Positions 1-6,996 of a DNA stretch of 13,986 nucleotides are shown here, one piece after another. Both the position numbers and the translations under genes were made by a program. The notes beneath the pieces are model-generated. The model saw only the letters and a list, made by a program, of their open reading frames with translations, was not told where the DNA came from and made no database searches. The first letter of the stretch is position 1, and each line of letters begins with the position of its first letter. This DNA is from Oligoflexia bacterium (lineage in GTDB: Bacteria > Bdellovibrionota > UBA1018): contig JANXTV010000454.1 of the NCBI GenBank assembly GCA_025352185.1, positions 1-13,986 of the forward strand. The letters are read 5' to 3'.

Positions 1-381
1 GTGAGCCACACCGGCGTTTCCGGACACTATCCCCACTGGCGAAATCTCGATGATGAACAACTTCGAGCGGTCGCGAACTCGGGGGGAACGGTCGGCATCA
101 TGTACCAATCGAGCTTTCTCACGAATTGCTTCCCCCTCGCCCGCACCACTCACGACCGGATCCTCGATCACCTCGACCACGTAATCCGTGTCGTTGGGGA
201 AGATTATGCATCGCTCGGGAGTGACTGGGACGGGATGATCATCCCGCCGAAAGGACTCGAAACCTGCCTCGAGCTCCCTGTGCTCATTCAGGGGATGCTC
301 GATCGAAAATGGACGGAAACCCGAATCCAAAAGGTTCTCGGACAGAATTTTTTACGGGCGCTGCACCTCCTTCGCGGATAA
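1..381 (+). CDS. Membrane dipeptidase (peptidase M19), C-terminal part, cut by the window edge
   Basis: This is the C-terminal 126 residues of a zinc-dependent dipeptidase of the M19 (renal dipeptidase) family, which cleaves dipeptides. The reading frame is open at base 1, and the GTG there is probably an internal Val codon of the usual '[VI]-SH[ST]' segment, so the true start lies upstream. Visible family marks are SHTG (the His matches the second zinc-site His of the human enzyme), an Arg eleven residues later in WRNL (substrate carboxylate binding), GSDWDG near residue 75 (active-site Asp), and the closing WTE...LGQNFLR segment. The first zinc ligands are off the window. The next gene begins 12 bases after the stop, so the two are probably cotranscribed. 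Family assignment is firm; substrate is not known. Confidence 0.85.
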   Translation: MSHTGVSGHYPHWRNLDDEQLRAVANSGGTVGIMYQSSFLTNCFPLARTTHDRILDHLDHVIRVVGEDYASLGSDWDGMIIPPKGLETCLELPVLIQGMLDRKWTETRIQKVLGQNFLRALHLLRG

Positions 382-393
382 ACTGAGGGAAGG

Positions 394-1182
394 ATGATGA
401 CTTTCCTCCTCGCCAGTTTTTTAGCACTCGGACTCCTTTTTACGGCTCCTGCGCGGAGTGGCGTTTGTTACTCGCCTTGGAATGAACAGGAAATCGCGGA
501 CATCTACGGAAAGAACTTTCTCCAGCTGCCCCGCGTGCGCAACGCGATTCTAAAAGCAGAGAATGAATTCGGAATTGATCCGCGACTCCTTTTTCGTCGG
601 ATGCGCGGCGAAGGAAGCGGCGACCCCGATATCCATAATCCCACTTCGAAGGCTTACGGAATCTTCCAGCTCCTCGGAAAATTTTACGGAGAATCGAAAA
701 CGCACGAGGAAAAAATTAAGGCGCTCTACCCTAAAAGCCCAGCGCCGTCCCGACGCGAGAAGCAAATCGTCCAACTCGAATACTACGTGAACTCCTACCT
801 CGCCGGTGCGGATAAATCCGTTCGGTACTCCGATTGTGCGGGCGGTAACTCCACTCAAATGAAGGATCTCGACGCGTTCTCACAACTTCTTTATCTAGGC
901 TGGGGGAGCTGCGGAGACCGTTACCGAAAGCAAGAAAGTACTCTCTTGCGCTCAAAGGTGTATACGGGAGAAAAATCATTTATCCGAACCTTGAAAGGTA
1001 TTCCGGCCGACGGAGTAAAGCTCCCCATCTGCGCGGACCGGACCCCAGGCGCGAAAGAAAAGGCGGGAAAACCTCGGGCGAACGTTAAGCCCGCTCAATC
1101 GACCCCAGTCCAAGATATCGTACGGAGCGCGGTCCGGGGCGAATCGGCTACAACTGAAAAAATGACGATCCCCGCCCGATAA
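394..1182 (+). CDS. Secreted lytic transglycosylase-like protein
   Basis: A 262-residue protein with an N-terminal signal peptide (hydrophobic residues 3-18, likely cleavage after the APARS region). Residues about 55-175 resemble the SLT lysozyme-like fold: an acidic residue in RGEGSGDPDIHNPTSKAYGIFQLL-like context (Glu73 is the candidate catalytic acid, matching the Glu of ESGxNPxAxSPxGAxGLMQ in classical lytic transglycosylases). I infer cleavage of peptidoglycan glycan strands in the periplasm. Cys148 and Cys173 flank the second half and could form a disulfide. The Lys/Arg/Pro-rich tail after about residue 215 is probably unstructured. GAGGGAAGG sits just before ATG 394; ATG 397 would also serve. 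It lies 12 bases after the dipeptidase gene, a plausible murein-degradation pair. The match to SLT is divergent, so function is inferred. Confidence 0.68.
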   Translation: MMTFLLASFLALGLLFTAPARSGVCYSPWNEQEIADIYGKNFLQLPRVRNAILKAENEFGIDPRLLFRRMRGEGSGDPDIHNPTSKAYGIFQLLGKFYGESKTHEEKIKALYPKSPAPSRREKQIVQLEYYVNSYLAGADKSVRYSDCAGGNSTQMKDLDAFSQLLYLGWGSCGDRYRKQESTLLRSKVYTGEKSFIRTLKGIPADGVKLPICADRTPGAKEKAGKPRANVKPAQSTPVQDIVRSAVRGESATTEKMTIPAR

Positions 1183-1187
1183 AGTTA

Positions 1188-1223
1188 GCCGTTCGCAAGC
1201 GTAGGCCGTTCGCTAGTGAACGG
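1188..1223. repeat. Short direct repeat and dyad between convergent genes
   Basis: GCCGTTCGC occurs at 1188-1196 and again at 1205-1213. The second copy also forms a dyad, CCGTTC (1206-1211) with GAACGG (1218-1223), which overlaps the kinase stop codon at 1213-1215. It fills the 30-base gap between the convergent transglycosylase-like and kinase genes. It could help end transcription, but no T-run adjoins it; the nearest T-rich bases on the plus strand are at about 1231-1242. Confidence 0.35.
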
Positions 1224-2889
1224 AATGGCCGATTTTCTTTTTATCGATTAGCCTTGATTTTACGGTCGGCGCAGGGACGTGCCCCTTCCCTTTCGCCGCG
1301 AGTTTCGAGGCGGGCGCACGGGAAACCGGGACGCGGGTCGATGCGGGCGCTCGGTTCGCTACCGGAGCTTTACCTACGTTTTTCGCCGAAGCAGTTAAAC
1401 GTTGTGGATAACGAACGAGTGGGCGAGCTTTCACGACGGGGCGAGCGACCGGACGCAGAGCCACGGCGGGTTCTTCCGCAAGCGTTTCCGCACTCGTGCC
1501 GACTTCCTCATTCGATTCTACCTCCGCGGGGGCTTCGAGCTGGGACTGCCGGACGACGACGTCCTTCGTGCGCTGGAGCTCCTGACGTTTCGAAATCTCG
1601 GCGACGATCGTATCGGCCTGCGCCGGAAGAAAGAATCGATCGAGCAGAGAATATTTCTCGTCGAGCTTAATCCCAATAATCGACACGACGTAAAAGACGA
1701 GCATGAAGGCGTGGCGAAAGCCCGCCTTTTGCTTTAGGGCCGATTCGAGCTTATTCATGCGGAGCTCTACCGCGTCGGGTAAGTGCGTCGGTTTCCGGAA
1801 TCCCTTCAGGAGACTACTGAATACCCCACCCTGAGCTTGGGCCTGGGCCACTCGAGTTTTCTCTTCCTGTTCGGCCACGAGAATTTCCTGAGCGGCGTCG
1901 TTCGCTTCGCGAAGCACCATTCGCTCGAAAGCCATGTCGACTTCGAAAAGTGCGCGCATGATTTGCGACGTATCCGAATAAGAATAGTAAGGATAGCACT
2001 TCCGCATGACCGTACGGAGTTCGGTCTGAAAAGCCGCGGCGCTGAGGAAACGCTCGTCGCGATTTTTCTGGAGGGCCCGGAGAATCACTTCATCCACTTC
2101 GGGCGGTACTTCTTTATTAAAGGTCGACGGCGGAATGATGTACTTTTCGCAGTTCTGAATCCGCTCCATGATTTTCATCTCGGTGTCGCCCGAGCGTTGG
2201 AACAGTCGTTGATTCGTCAGTAATTCCCAAGCGACGATCCCGAGAGAAAAGACGTCGGAACGGCCATCGAGCGCTTCTTCACCGAGTTGCTCGGGAGAAA
2301 GGTATCCCGCTTTTCCCTTAATTTGGCCGGCGCGGGTTTCGTTTAATTGGTTTTTTGCCTTCGCCACGCCGAAATCGATCACCTTCAGATTTCCGTCGTA
2401 GGAAACGAGGAGATTATGCGGAGAGATATCGCGGTGGATGGCTTGGACCGATTCGCCGGTCGCCGTATTTTCGTAAGTATGGGCGTAGCTCAGGCCCGAA
2501 GCCGCCTGCGAGATTAGACCGAGAACCGTCGGGACCGGAATTGGCTCGGCCTTTTCGCCGAACTTATTCATGATCTCCTTCAGACTCTTTCCCTCGATAT
2601 ACTCCATCACGATGTACGGCTGGTAATCGAACTCGCCGAAGTCGTGGAGCTGAATCGTATTCGGATGGTTAAATCCTAAGGTCACGCGAATTTCTGAGCG
2701 AAACATCTTAATGAAGACGGGATCGTTCGCGATCTGTTTCAGAATGCGTTTAATGATGACGATGCGACCGTTCGCATTCGGGTTCCTCGGGCGCGCGAGG
2801 AATACTTCGGCCATGCCCCCGGCCGCGAGTAACTTCAGAAGGACATAGTCCCCGAAGATTTCAAATTTGTTTTCCGAATTCGCAGGCAT
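1213..2889 (-). CDS. Membrane-anchored Ser/Thr protein kinase, PknB-like
   Basis: A complete 558-residue eukaryotic-type kinase. The N-terminal catalytic domain (about 13-295) shows a Gly-rich loop (LAAGGMAEVFLA, 21-32), ATP-binding Lys47, helix-C Glu66, catalytic loop HRDISPHN (152-159), DFG (172-174), an APE-equivalent SPE (198-200) and SDVFSLG (211-217). All key residues are present, so it should be active. A charged coiled-like stretch (320-350) and one membrane segment (about 393-408) follow, then a 150-residue Ala/Pro/Arg/Lys-rich tail with no domain I recognise. Kinase N-terminal and cytoplasmic with the tail outside the membrane is the usual topology. AAGGAG at 2899-2904, nine bases before ATG, fixes the start. 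The HRDISPHN form is frequent in myxobacterial and Bdellovibrio-type kinases. The gene stands alone on its strand, with its own sigma70-like promoter. Confidence 0.93.
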   Translation of the reverse strand: MPANSENKFEIFGDYVLLKLLAAGGMAEVFLARPRNPNANGRIVIIKRILKQIANDPVFIKMFRSEIRVTLGFNHPNTIQLHDFGEFDYQPYIVMEYIEGKSLKEIMNKFGEKAEPIPVPTVLGLISQAASGLSYAHTYENTATGESVQAIHRDISPHNLLVSYDGNLKVIDFGVAKAKNQLNETRAGQIKGKAGYLSPEQLGEEALDGRSDVFSLGIVAWELLTNQRLFQRSGDTEMKIMERIQNCEKYIIPPSTFNKEVPPEVDEVILRALQKNRDERFLSAAAFQTELRTVMRKCYPYYSYSDTSQIMRALFEVDMAFERMVLREANDAAQEILVAEQEEKTRVAQAQAQGGVFSSLLKGFRKPTHLPDAVELRMNKLESALKQKAGFRHAFMLVFYVVSIIGIKLDEKYSLLDRFFLPAQADTIVAEISKRQELQRTKDVVVRQSQLEAPAEVESNEEVGTSAETLAEEPAVALRPVARPVVKARPLVRYPQRLTASAKNVGKAPVANRAPASTRVPVSRAPASKLAAKGKGHVPAPTVKSRLIDKKKIGHSVH

Positions 2890-2979
2890 GTCGAATCACT
2901 CCTTGGGCCTCTCCCGCCCGATTTGTGACTTCGCCGTGAACATACGTACCGCTTAACTCTTCAGCGCAAGTGTAAATAA

Positions 2980-3007
2980 ATCTTATCACACCTATCCGGT
3001 GCGTCAA
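2980..3007 (-). promoter_or_regulatory. Predicted sigma70-type promoter of the kinase gene
   Basis: Read on the minus strand, TTGACG (3002-3007) is followed by a 16-base spacer and TAAGAT (2980-2985), about 90 bases before the kinase start codon. The spacer contains a small CACC/GGTG dyad (2989-3001). Match to consensus is good but not verified. Confidence 0.5.
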
Positions 3008-3128
3008 TTTTTAAAAACACCTTATTTTACACGGGGTTTTCTTATCTCCTCCCCGATTAGCTTCGCGCTGACGGTAGAAATGCCTTTGAATTGTTAAGAT
3101 ACTCAGGAAATTGGCACGGAGTTCGCCC

Positions 3129-3929
3129 TTATTCGCAGGTCCCCGGAACGTTAATGATGTCGTTAATCACGAGGCCTCCGGCCGTGAGCTTATTCGTATC
3201 TACGAACTGCCCCTCGCCTCGAGTCGCCATCGACTGAAGGTGGTCGATCGAAGTCGTGTCGTTAGTCGGTCCGAAATAAACGGTACTGAGGGTTAAGGCG
3301 CCGCCGTTACCCGATCCCGCCTTCTTCAGATTATCGACCAGTGCCATGAGATTCGTGTTTACCGGGTTCGCGATATCCGTCGGTTGGCCATCGGACATAA
3401 AGACCACCGCGAAGTCTTCCTTACCGCCGCCCGTGACTCCGCCCGTAACCGTTCCGTTCATTGACGAAAAAGCCGCTCGGTAGGGAGTGTTACCCTCCGG
3501 GTTTATTGCATCGTATGCCGCCAGGGCGACCGAAAGCTGGCCCGAGTTTCCAACCGGAGTCGTCGCGAGGGGCGACTTGAACTGGCTCGTATTCATATCG
3601 AAGATCGTGGCGGTCGAACCCGAGAAATAACCCAACGAATAAGTAAGGTTCGTTTTCGCGCCGTAATCTGCAATAAACTTCTGGATCGTTTTAACCCGTA
3701 TTTCCTGCTGCGGATCCGTCGTGTTCGTCGAACCCGAGTTATCGAGCATAAAAAGAATGCGGATGTCTTTCTTCGAAGTCCCCACCGTGACTTTACAGCT
3801 CGGCGCCGGATTCGGGTTTCCATTCGTTTGGGTGAGGTTGCTCACTTTTGCCGCCGGCGTAAATCCCGTATCATTACATCCCGAGAGCGCAATGAGACCA
3901 CTCCCGAAAATCATTAAAAACTTAGTCAT
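3129..3929 (-). CDS. Lipoprotein with von Willebrand factor A domain
   Basis: A 266-residue protein with a short lipoprotein signal ending in the lipobox LSGC (15-18), so Cys18 should be lipidated and the protein anchored in the envelope. A Pro/Asn/Thr linker leads to a vWA domain from about residue 54 to 260. The metal-ion-dependent adhesion site is complete: DNSGS (63-67, DxSxS), a Thr in NTPYR (148) and Asp180 in MSDGQPTD. Such domains bind protein partners through a divalent cation. Cys45 and Cys265 bracket the domain and could be joined. GGGGGAA lies upstream of ATG 3929. No partner such as an MoxR ATPase is adjacent, so its role is open. A TGTCTAA-type dyad lies 156 bases upstream. Confidence 0.85.
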   Translation of the reverse strand: MTKFLMIFGSGLIALSGCNDTGFTPAAKVSNLTQTNGNPNPAPSCKVTVGTSKKDIRILFMLDNSGSTNTTDPQQEIRVKTIQKFIADYGAKTNLTYSLGYFSGSTATIFDMNTSQFKSPLATTPVGNSGQLSVALAAYDAINPEGNTPYRAAFSSMNGTVTGGVTGGGKEDFAVVFMSDGQPTDIANPVNTNLMALVDNLKKAGSGNGGALTLSTVYFGPTNDTTSIDHLQSMATRGEGQFVDTNKLTAGGLVINDIINVPGTCE

Positions 3930-4018
3930 AAGGATTCCCCCGAATCAAAACGTGCAACACTACCCTACCCCTAGGTAAAGCAAGTTTCGGCCCGTTATGG
4001 ATTCGAGGGAATCATTCG

Positions 4019-4031
4019 GTTTTTTAAACCA
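4019..4031. repeat. Short AT-rich dyad GGTTT-TTT-AAACC
   Basis: A 5-bp perfect inverted repeat with a 3-base centre lies 90 bases upstream of the vWA lipoprotein start, inside the gap that also holds the TGTCTAA dyad. No T-run follows on either strand, so terminator function is doubtful. Confidence 0.25.
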
Positions 4032-4084
4032 GAAAGCGTCGATCTTTTTTTCGAACGACGGAAAATGTCAGGCCATTCGACGCC

Positions 4085-4101
4085 TGTCTAAACCTTAGAC
4101 A
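4085..4101. promoter_or_regulatory. TGTCTAA-N3-TTAGACA dyad, copy A
   Basis: The 17 bases TGTCTAAACCTTAGACA form 7-bp perfect arms around a 3-base centre. They lie in the 219-base gap between the unknown exported protein gene (ends 4149) and the vWA lipoprotein gene (starts 3929), both on the minus strand. Two related dyads occur at 4714-4734 and 10237-10253. Recurrence in gaps and symmetry suggest a site for a dimeric regulator. No T-run follows, so it is not a standard terminator. Confidence 0.55.
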
Positions 4102-4148
4102 CTGAGGACGGCGGAGGTCGACGCTGGCGCAAATCGCTGCTCGAGAGA

Positions 4149-4628
4149 TTACTTCTCAGAGAAAAGCGTCGCTTCAGAAGTCGAAATGCGGTGGGAGATG
4201 ACTTTCCCTTTCGCATTCGTCGTCGTCGCTTCCGTCGCAGTCACGGTAAAGTTCAGGGTGCCCTTCTCTTGGGCCCGGTGCACGTTATAGCTCGTCGGGA
4301 TGCTGACTAGAATTCGGTAAGTCGCATATTCATCGGTCTTTTCATCGCTCGCTTCGGTTCCGACCTCGCCGTCGAGAATCAGAGTGCGGAGTTCGGCGCG
4401 TTTCAGCGGGAGAGAGATCGAACCCTGCGGATTCCGTCCGTCCGTCGTGTCGGCAATCCGGGCCGCGATTTCACGCGCCACTTCGGATTTCGCATCGGAT
4501 GACCGGCGAATCACTGCCTCGGCCGCCGCCTTTTCTAGCTTTGAATTCGATAAATTCGCGTGGGCCGAGACCGCGATCGAGAGGGAGAGAGCGAGACCAA
4601 AAATAGCTTTTTTCAGGGAGTTTTTCAT
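4149..4628 (-). CDS. Exported protein of unknown function
   Basis: I do not recognise this family. The frame is open back to 4670, but I choose ATG 4628 (159 residues): it begins MKNSLKKAIFGLALSLSIAV followed by SAHA, a typical signal peptide cleaved after Ala, and has AAGGA a few bases upstream. The longer version would bury the signal. The mature part is charged and alpha-helical at first (residues about 30-60, rich in Ala, Glu and Arg), then Thr/Ser-rich with alternating hydrophobic residues (about 100-155) that suggest beta strands. It has no cysteine. The upstream gap shared with the divergent lytic transglycosylase holds the most perfect TGTCTAA-type dyad, so the two genes may share control. 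Confidence 0.7.
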   Translation of the reverse strand: MKNSLKKAIFGLALSLSIAVSAHANLSNSKLEKAAAEAVIRRSSDAKSEVAREIAARIADTTDGRNPQGSISLPLKRAELRTLILDGEVGTEASDEKTDEYATYRILVSIPTSYNVHRAQEKGTLNFTVTATEATTTNAKGKVISHRISTSEATLFSEK

Positions 4629-4713
4629 AGAGAAGTTCCTTAAGGGTTGCATCGTTTTAACGCATTGCATCTTTTTTTACAAGGGTTTCTCGGCCGCCTC
4701 GGCGAACGATGCA

Positions 4714-4734
4714 GCTGTCTAAACTTTAGACAGC
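4714..4734. promoter_or_regulatory. TGTCTAAA-C-TTTAGACA dyad, copy B (perfect)
   Basis: The core TGTCTAAACTTTAGACA (4716-4732) extends to perfect 10-base arms around a single central C at 4724. It sits between two divergent genes, its centre 96 bases from the exported-protein start at 4628 and 77 bases from the transglycosylase start at 4801. Placement between divergent start sites fits an operator acting on both. Confidence 0.6.
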
Positions 4735-4800
4735 GAGAACGCGTGGCCTCCGCGTAATCCCTCACCCACCCAAAATTAAAGCGGCCCCCCTTTTGCTTTA

Positions 4801-5889
4801 ATGAGTCCTATGGCCCTTTCCTCGTTCGCAAAAAACTCGCGCTATTCAGCTATCGCGCTGATTCTGCTCCAGCTCTCCCAAGGGGTCGCGGGCAGCCTGC
4901 GAGTCACGCACGCAATGAACGGGCGATCGGGCGACGATCCACTATTCCAAGGTAAAGGAAATATCCAAGCGCTCATCCCCGAAGGCACCGAAGGTGACGT
5001 CCTCGAACGCTGGCTGATGCCGACCGGGAATTACGGCGTAAAAATGAAAGTTCGATCAATACCCGAATCCATCCACTCGAGCGATATTAAAGTGGGACAG
5101 GAATACTGGGTCTATTACCACCAAGATAAAGATCTCCGGCTGCTCGAACTCTACGACGATAAGAATCAGCTCGTCGAAAAATTACAGGATAAAGCCGGGC
5201 GCCCCCAGGGTACCTGGGCTAAGGCGATTAAGACCTTTCGGGTAAACTCGGACGAAGCGAAAAGCGCAGTTTGTGATCACTGCCCACGTGTAAATCCGCT
5301 CGACCACGTAGAAAAAAATTTAAACGCGGCAAAAATAATTGAAGCCGTGAAGGAAATTCCAGTAATCGACGAAGCGGTCGAAGAAATCGTCACCTATTTA
5401 AATCGTATTCGGAAGCAGACGGTGACGAACCGCCGGATTGCGCGTGCCGTACTGGATGAAGTAAGAGCCGCTCGGAAAAAAGGAAGCACGATCACTCCCA
5501 CTTTCGTCCTCGGGACGATCGGTGCGGAAAGCACATTCGACGTCAGTGAAATTTCTGGAGTCGGGGCTAAAGGACTGATGCAACTCATGCCCGACGCATG
5601 GGCCGAAGTAATGGGAAAGGGCGTACCCCGGTCTCACGATATTGAAACGAATATTCGCGCCGGCGTCCGTTACCTCGCAAAAATGCTGAAACGCGAACAC
5701 GGTGACGAAGCTATGGCTCTTTATGCCTATAAGAACGGACCGGGAAACGCGGACGACTTCCGCGCGGGCCGCGAACGAAAATCTAAAACCTCGAAGATCT
5801 ACGAGAAGAACGTTTTTAAATTTGAGAAAAATTACCTCGCTTACGAAGCGAAGACGAAACGTAAGGGTAGTCTCCTCGCGATGAATTAA
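4801..5889 (+). CDS. Secreted lytic transglycosylase (SLT domain)
   Basis: A 362-residue exported murein hydrolase. The N-terminus (about 14-30) is a signal sequence. Residues about 50-125 are beta-rich, with NYGVKMKVR and YWVYYH segments, and may form an SH3-like wall-binding module. Residues about 165-225 are helical and basic. The C-terminal SLT domain (about 230-345) has the catalytic Glu243 in GTIGAESTFD, the GAKGLMQLMP motif (255-264), AGVRYLAKML (287-296) and ALYAYKNGPGN (306-316), the family's AYNAGPG element. It should cut glycan strands to anhydro-muropeptides in the periplasm. A CDHC pair (158-161) between the modules is unusual. I see no Shine-Dalgarno before ATG 4801 or ATG 4810; a stop at 4777 bounds the start upstream. 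Confidence 0.87.
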   Translation: MSPMALSSFAKNSRYSAIALILLQLSQGVAGSLRVTHAMNGRSGDDPLFQGKGNIQALIPEGTEGDVLERWLMPTGNYGVKMKVRSIPESIHSSDIKVGQEYWVYYHQDKDLRLLELYDDKNQLVEKLQDKAGRPQGTWAKAIKTFRVNSDEAKSAVCDHCPRVNPLDHVEKNLNAAKIIEAVKEIPVIDEAVEEIVTYLNRIRKQTVTNRRIARAVLDEVRAARKKGSTITPTFVLGTIGAESTFDVSEISGVGAKGLMQLMPDAWAEVMGKGVPRSHDIETNIRAGVRYLAKMLKREHGDEAMALYAYKNGPGNADDFRAGRERKSKTSKIYEKNVFKFEKNYLAYEAKTKRKGSLLAMN

Positions 5890-6006
5890 ACGGCCAGTGA
5901 GCTCGGCGAGTGACCGCCGCTCGTTCACCCCCGACGAATGCTCCGAAGACCCCACCCAGCCGCGACGGGACTTGAATCTCCCGGGATTCGTGCTTAACGT
6001 CGGAAA

Positions 6007-6423
6007 ATGATCCTACTCATGCTCCTCGCTACGCTCCTATCGTCCCCGCCCGCTCGCGCATCGAACGACCAGTGCCCAAAGCTCCGAGGTCGGTACTTCT
6101 GCCCCGCCGTCGCGGGCGTTCACCGAGACATGCTCGTCATCATCGATGAAGCCCGTACGAAACGCTGGGTCACCTACTACCTGGCGTACGAAGAAAAAGG
6201 CGCCGACGCGTTCGAGAGTCGTTTCGTCGCAAACGACGAGGGCCGGCGCCAGGATACGAACTGGAGTATGATCGGGAAGTGCGTCGAAAATAAATTCTAC
6301 GTCTCCTACTACGGAGACCTCAGCGACGATACTCTTCTGCACGGGCTAAATAGCGACGCCGATTACGTCGTCTCGGTGCCGAAGGAGAATCGGATCCTCG
6401 AGACGTGTAAGCGCCGGAAGTAA
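6007..6423 (+). CDS. Small secreted protein of unknown function
   Basis: A 138-residue protein I do not recognise. It opens with a short hydrophobic signal (MILLMLLATLLSSPPARA) with likely cleavage after the ARA. The mature part carries four cysteines (Cys23, Cys32, Cys97, Cys134 approximately), consistent with two disulfides in an exported protein, and aromatic-rich strands (WVTYYLAYEE, KFYVSYYGDL). An in-frame stop just upstream rules out a longer form; the ribosome site is weak (CGGAAA). It ends 2 bases from the end of the convergent frameshifted gene at 6426. Confidence 0.65.
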   Translation: MILLMLLATLLSSPPARASNDQCPKLRGRYFCPAVAGVHRDMLVIIDEARTKRWVTYYLAYEEKGADAFESRFVANDEGRRQDTNWSMIGKCVENKFYVSYYGDLSDDTLLHGLNSDADYVVSVPKENRILETCKRRK

Positions 6424-6425
6424 CG

Positions 6426-6696
6426 TTATTTCGGGAAGGAAAAACGGAGCGCCTCGGGGATATAGAGCATCACCTGTTTTGCCTTCGTCTTCACGGAGAG
6501 ATTAATCGGGAAGTTCTTCGTATAACCGGGAGGGCAATTCAGCTCACCCGAATAGACGGGCTTCGGAAGGATCAATACCGCATCGAGGTCCTTCCATTCG
6601 GTCGAGCATGACCATTTCGGCATTTCCGTAGGAAGTCGCCGCGTGGGCCGAAAAGAATGGGGCAGATAGCGCGAGTAAAATAAGGGCATTTTTCAT
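6426..6696 (-). pseudogene. Small secreted-protein gene, apparently frameshifted
   Basis: ATG at 6696, preceded by GAGG eight bases upstream, starts a clear signal peptide (MKNALILLALSAPFFSAHAA) but this frame stops after about 50 residues. The frame one base further on continues as a sensible mature protein (MPKWSCSTEWKDLDAV... NCPPGYTKNFPINL... LYIPEALRFSFPK) to the stop at 6426. The span of 271 bases is three times 90 plus one, as expected for a single inserted base. The switch most likely falls in the A-runs at about 6612-6630. Restored, it would be an 89-residue exported protein with two cysteines, of no family I know. It may be a true pseudogene, a sequencing error, or less likely a programmed shift. 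Confidence 0.6.
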
Positions 6697-6996
6697 GGGA
6701 AATCCTCGTTTTTTTAGTGCCGACGGGGCGAATTTCCCGGACCGTACCTGAGATTGCCATTATGCGTTAACTCTTTCCCTCCCGCGGTACGGCATTCGTG
6801 GCCGCTCGGTTTACCAGTTCTTACATAGAGTTAGTTTAGACCGACAAAAACCCTCTCGTATTTTTTACATAGCACTCGTTCAATATTTTCGACCGCCCCC
6901 TTGCGATCGGTTTTTGGCTGGTCATACTTACTCGGTCCCCGCTTTCACGGGAGCGAAGAACTTGGAAGTTTTTCGCCGATTAACACGGAGGTTTCG
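6697..6996. other. 300-base gap upstream of the sedolisin gene
   Basis: This divergent gap separates the frameshifted small gene from the sedolisin gene. It holds TTACATAG twice (about 6821-6828 and 6867-6874) and one half-site TTTAGAC (6835-6841) of the TGTCTAA dyad type, without a matching left arm. No full promoter pair stands out. An open frame from a TTG at 6901 lacks a ribosome site and is better read as leader than as coding. Confidence 0.35.

Noticed and set aside
5940..6000. A tRNA-like T-arm (GATTCAAGTCCCG) on the minus strand
   Set aside because: The 5-bp stem does not pair correctly around a 7-base loop, and no anticodon or acceptor arm follows.
6901..6996. An N-terminal extension of the sedolisin from TTG 6901
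   Set aside because: It has no ribosome site and would bury the signal peptide; GGAGG directly precedes ATG 6997.
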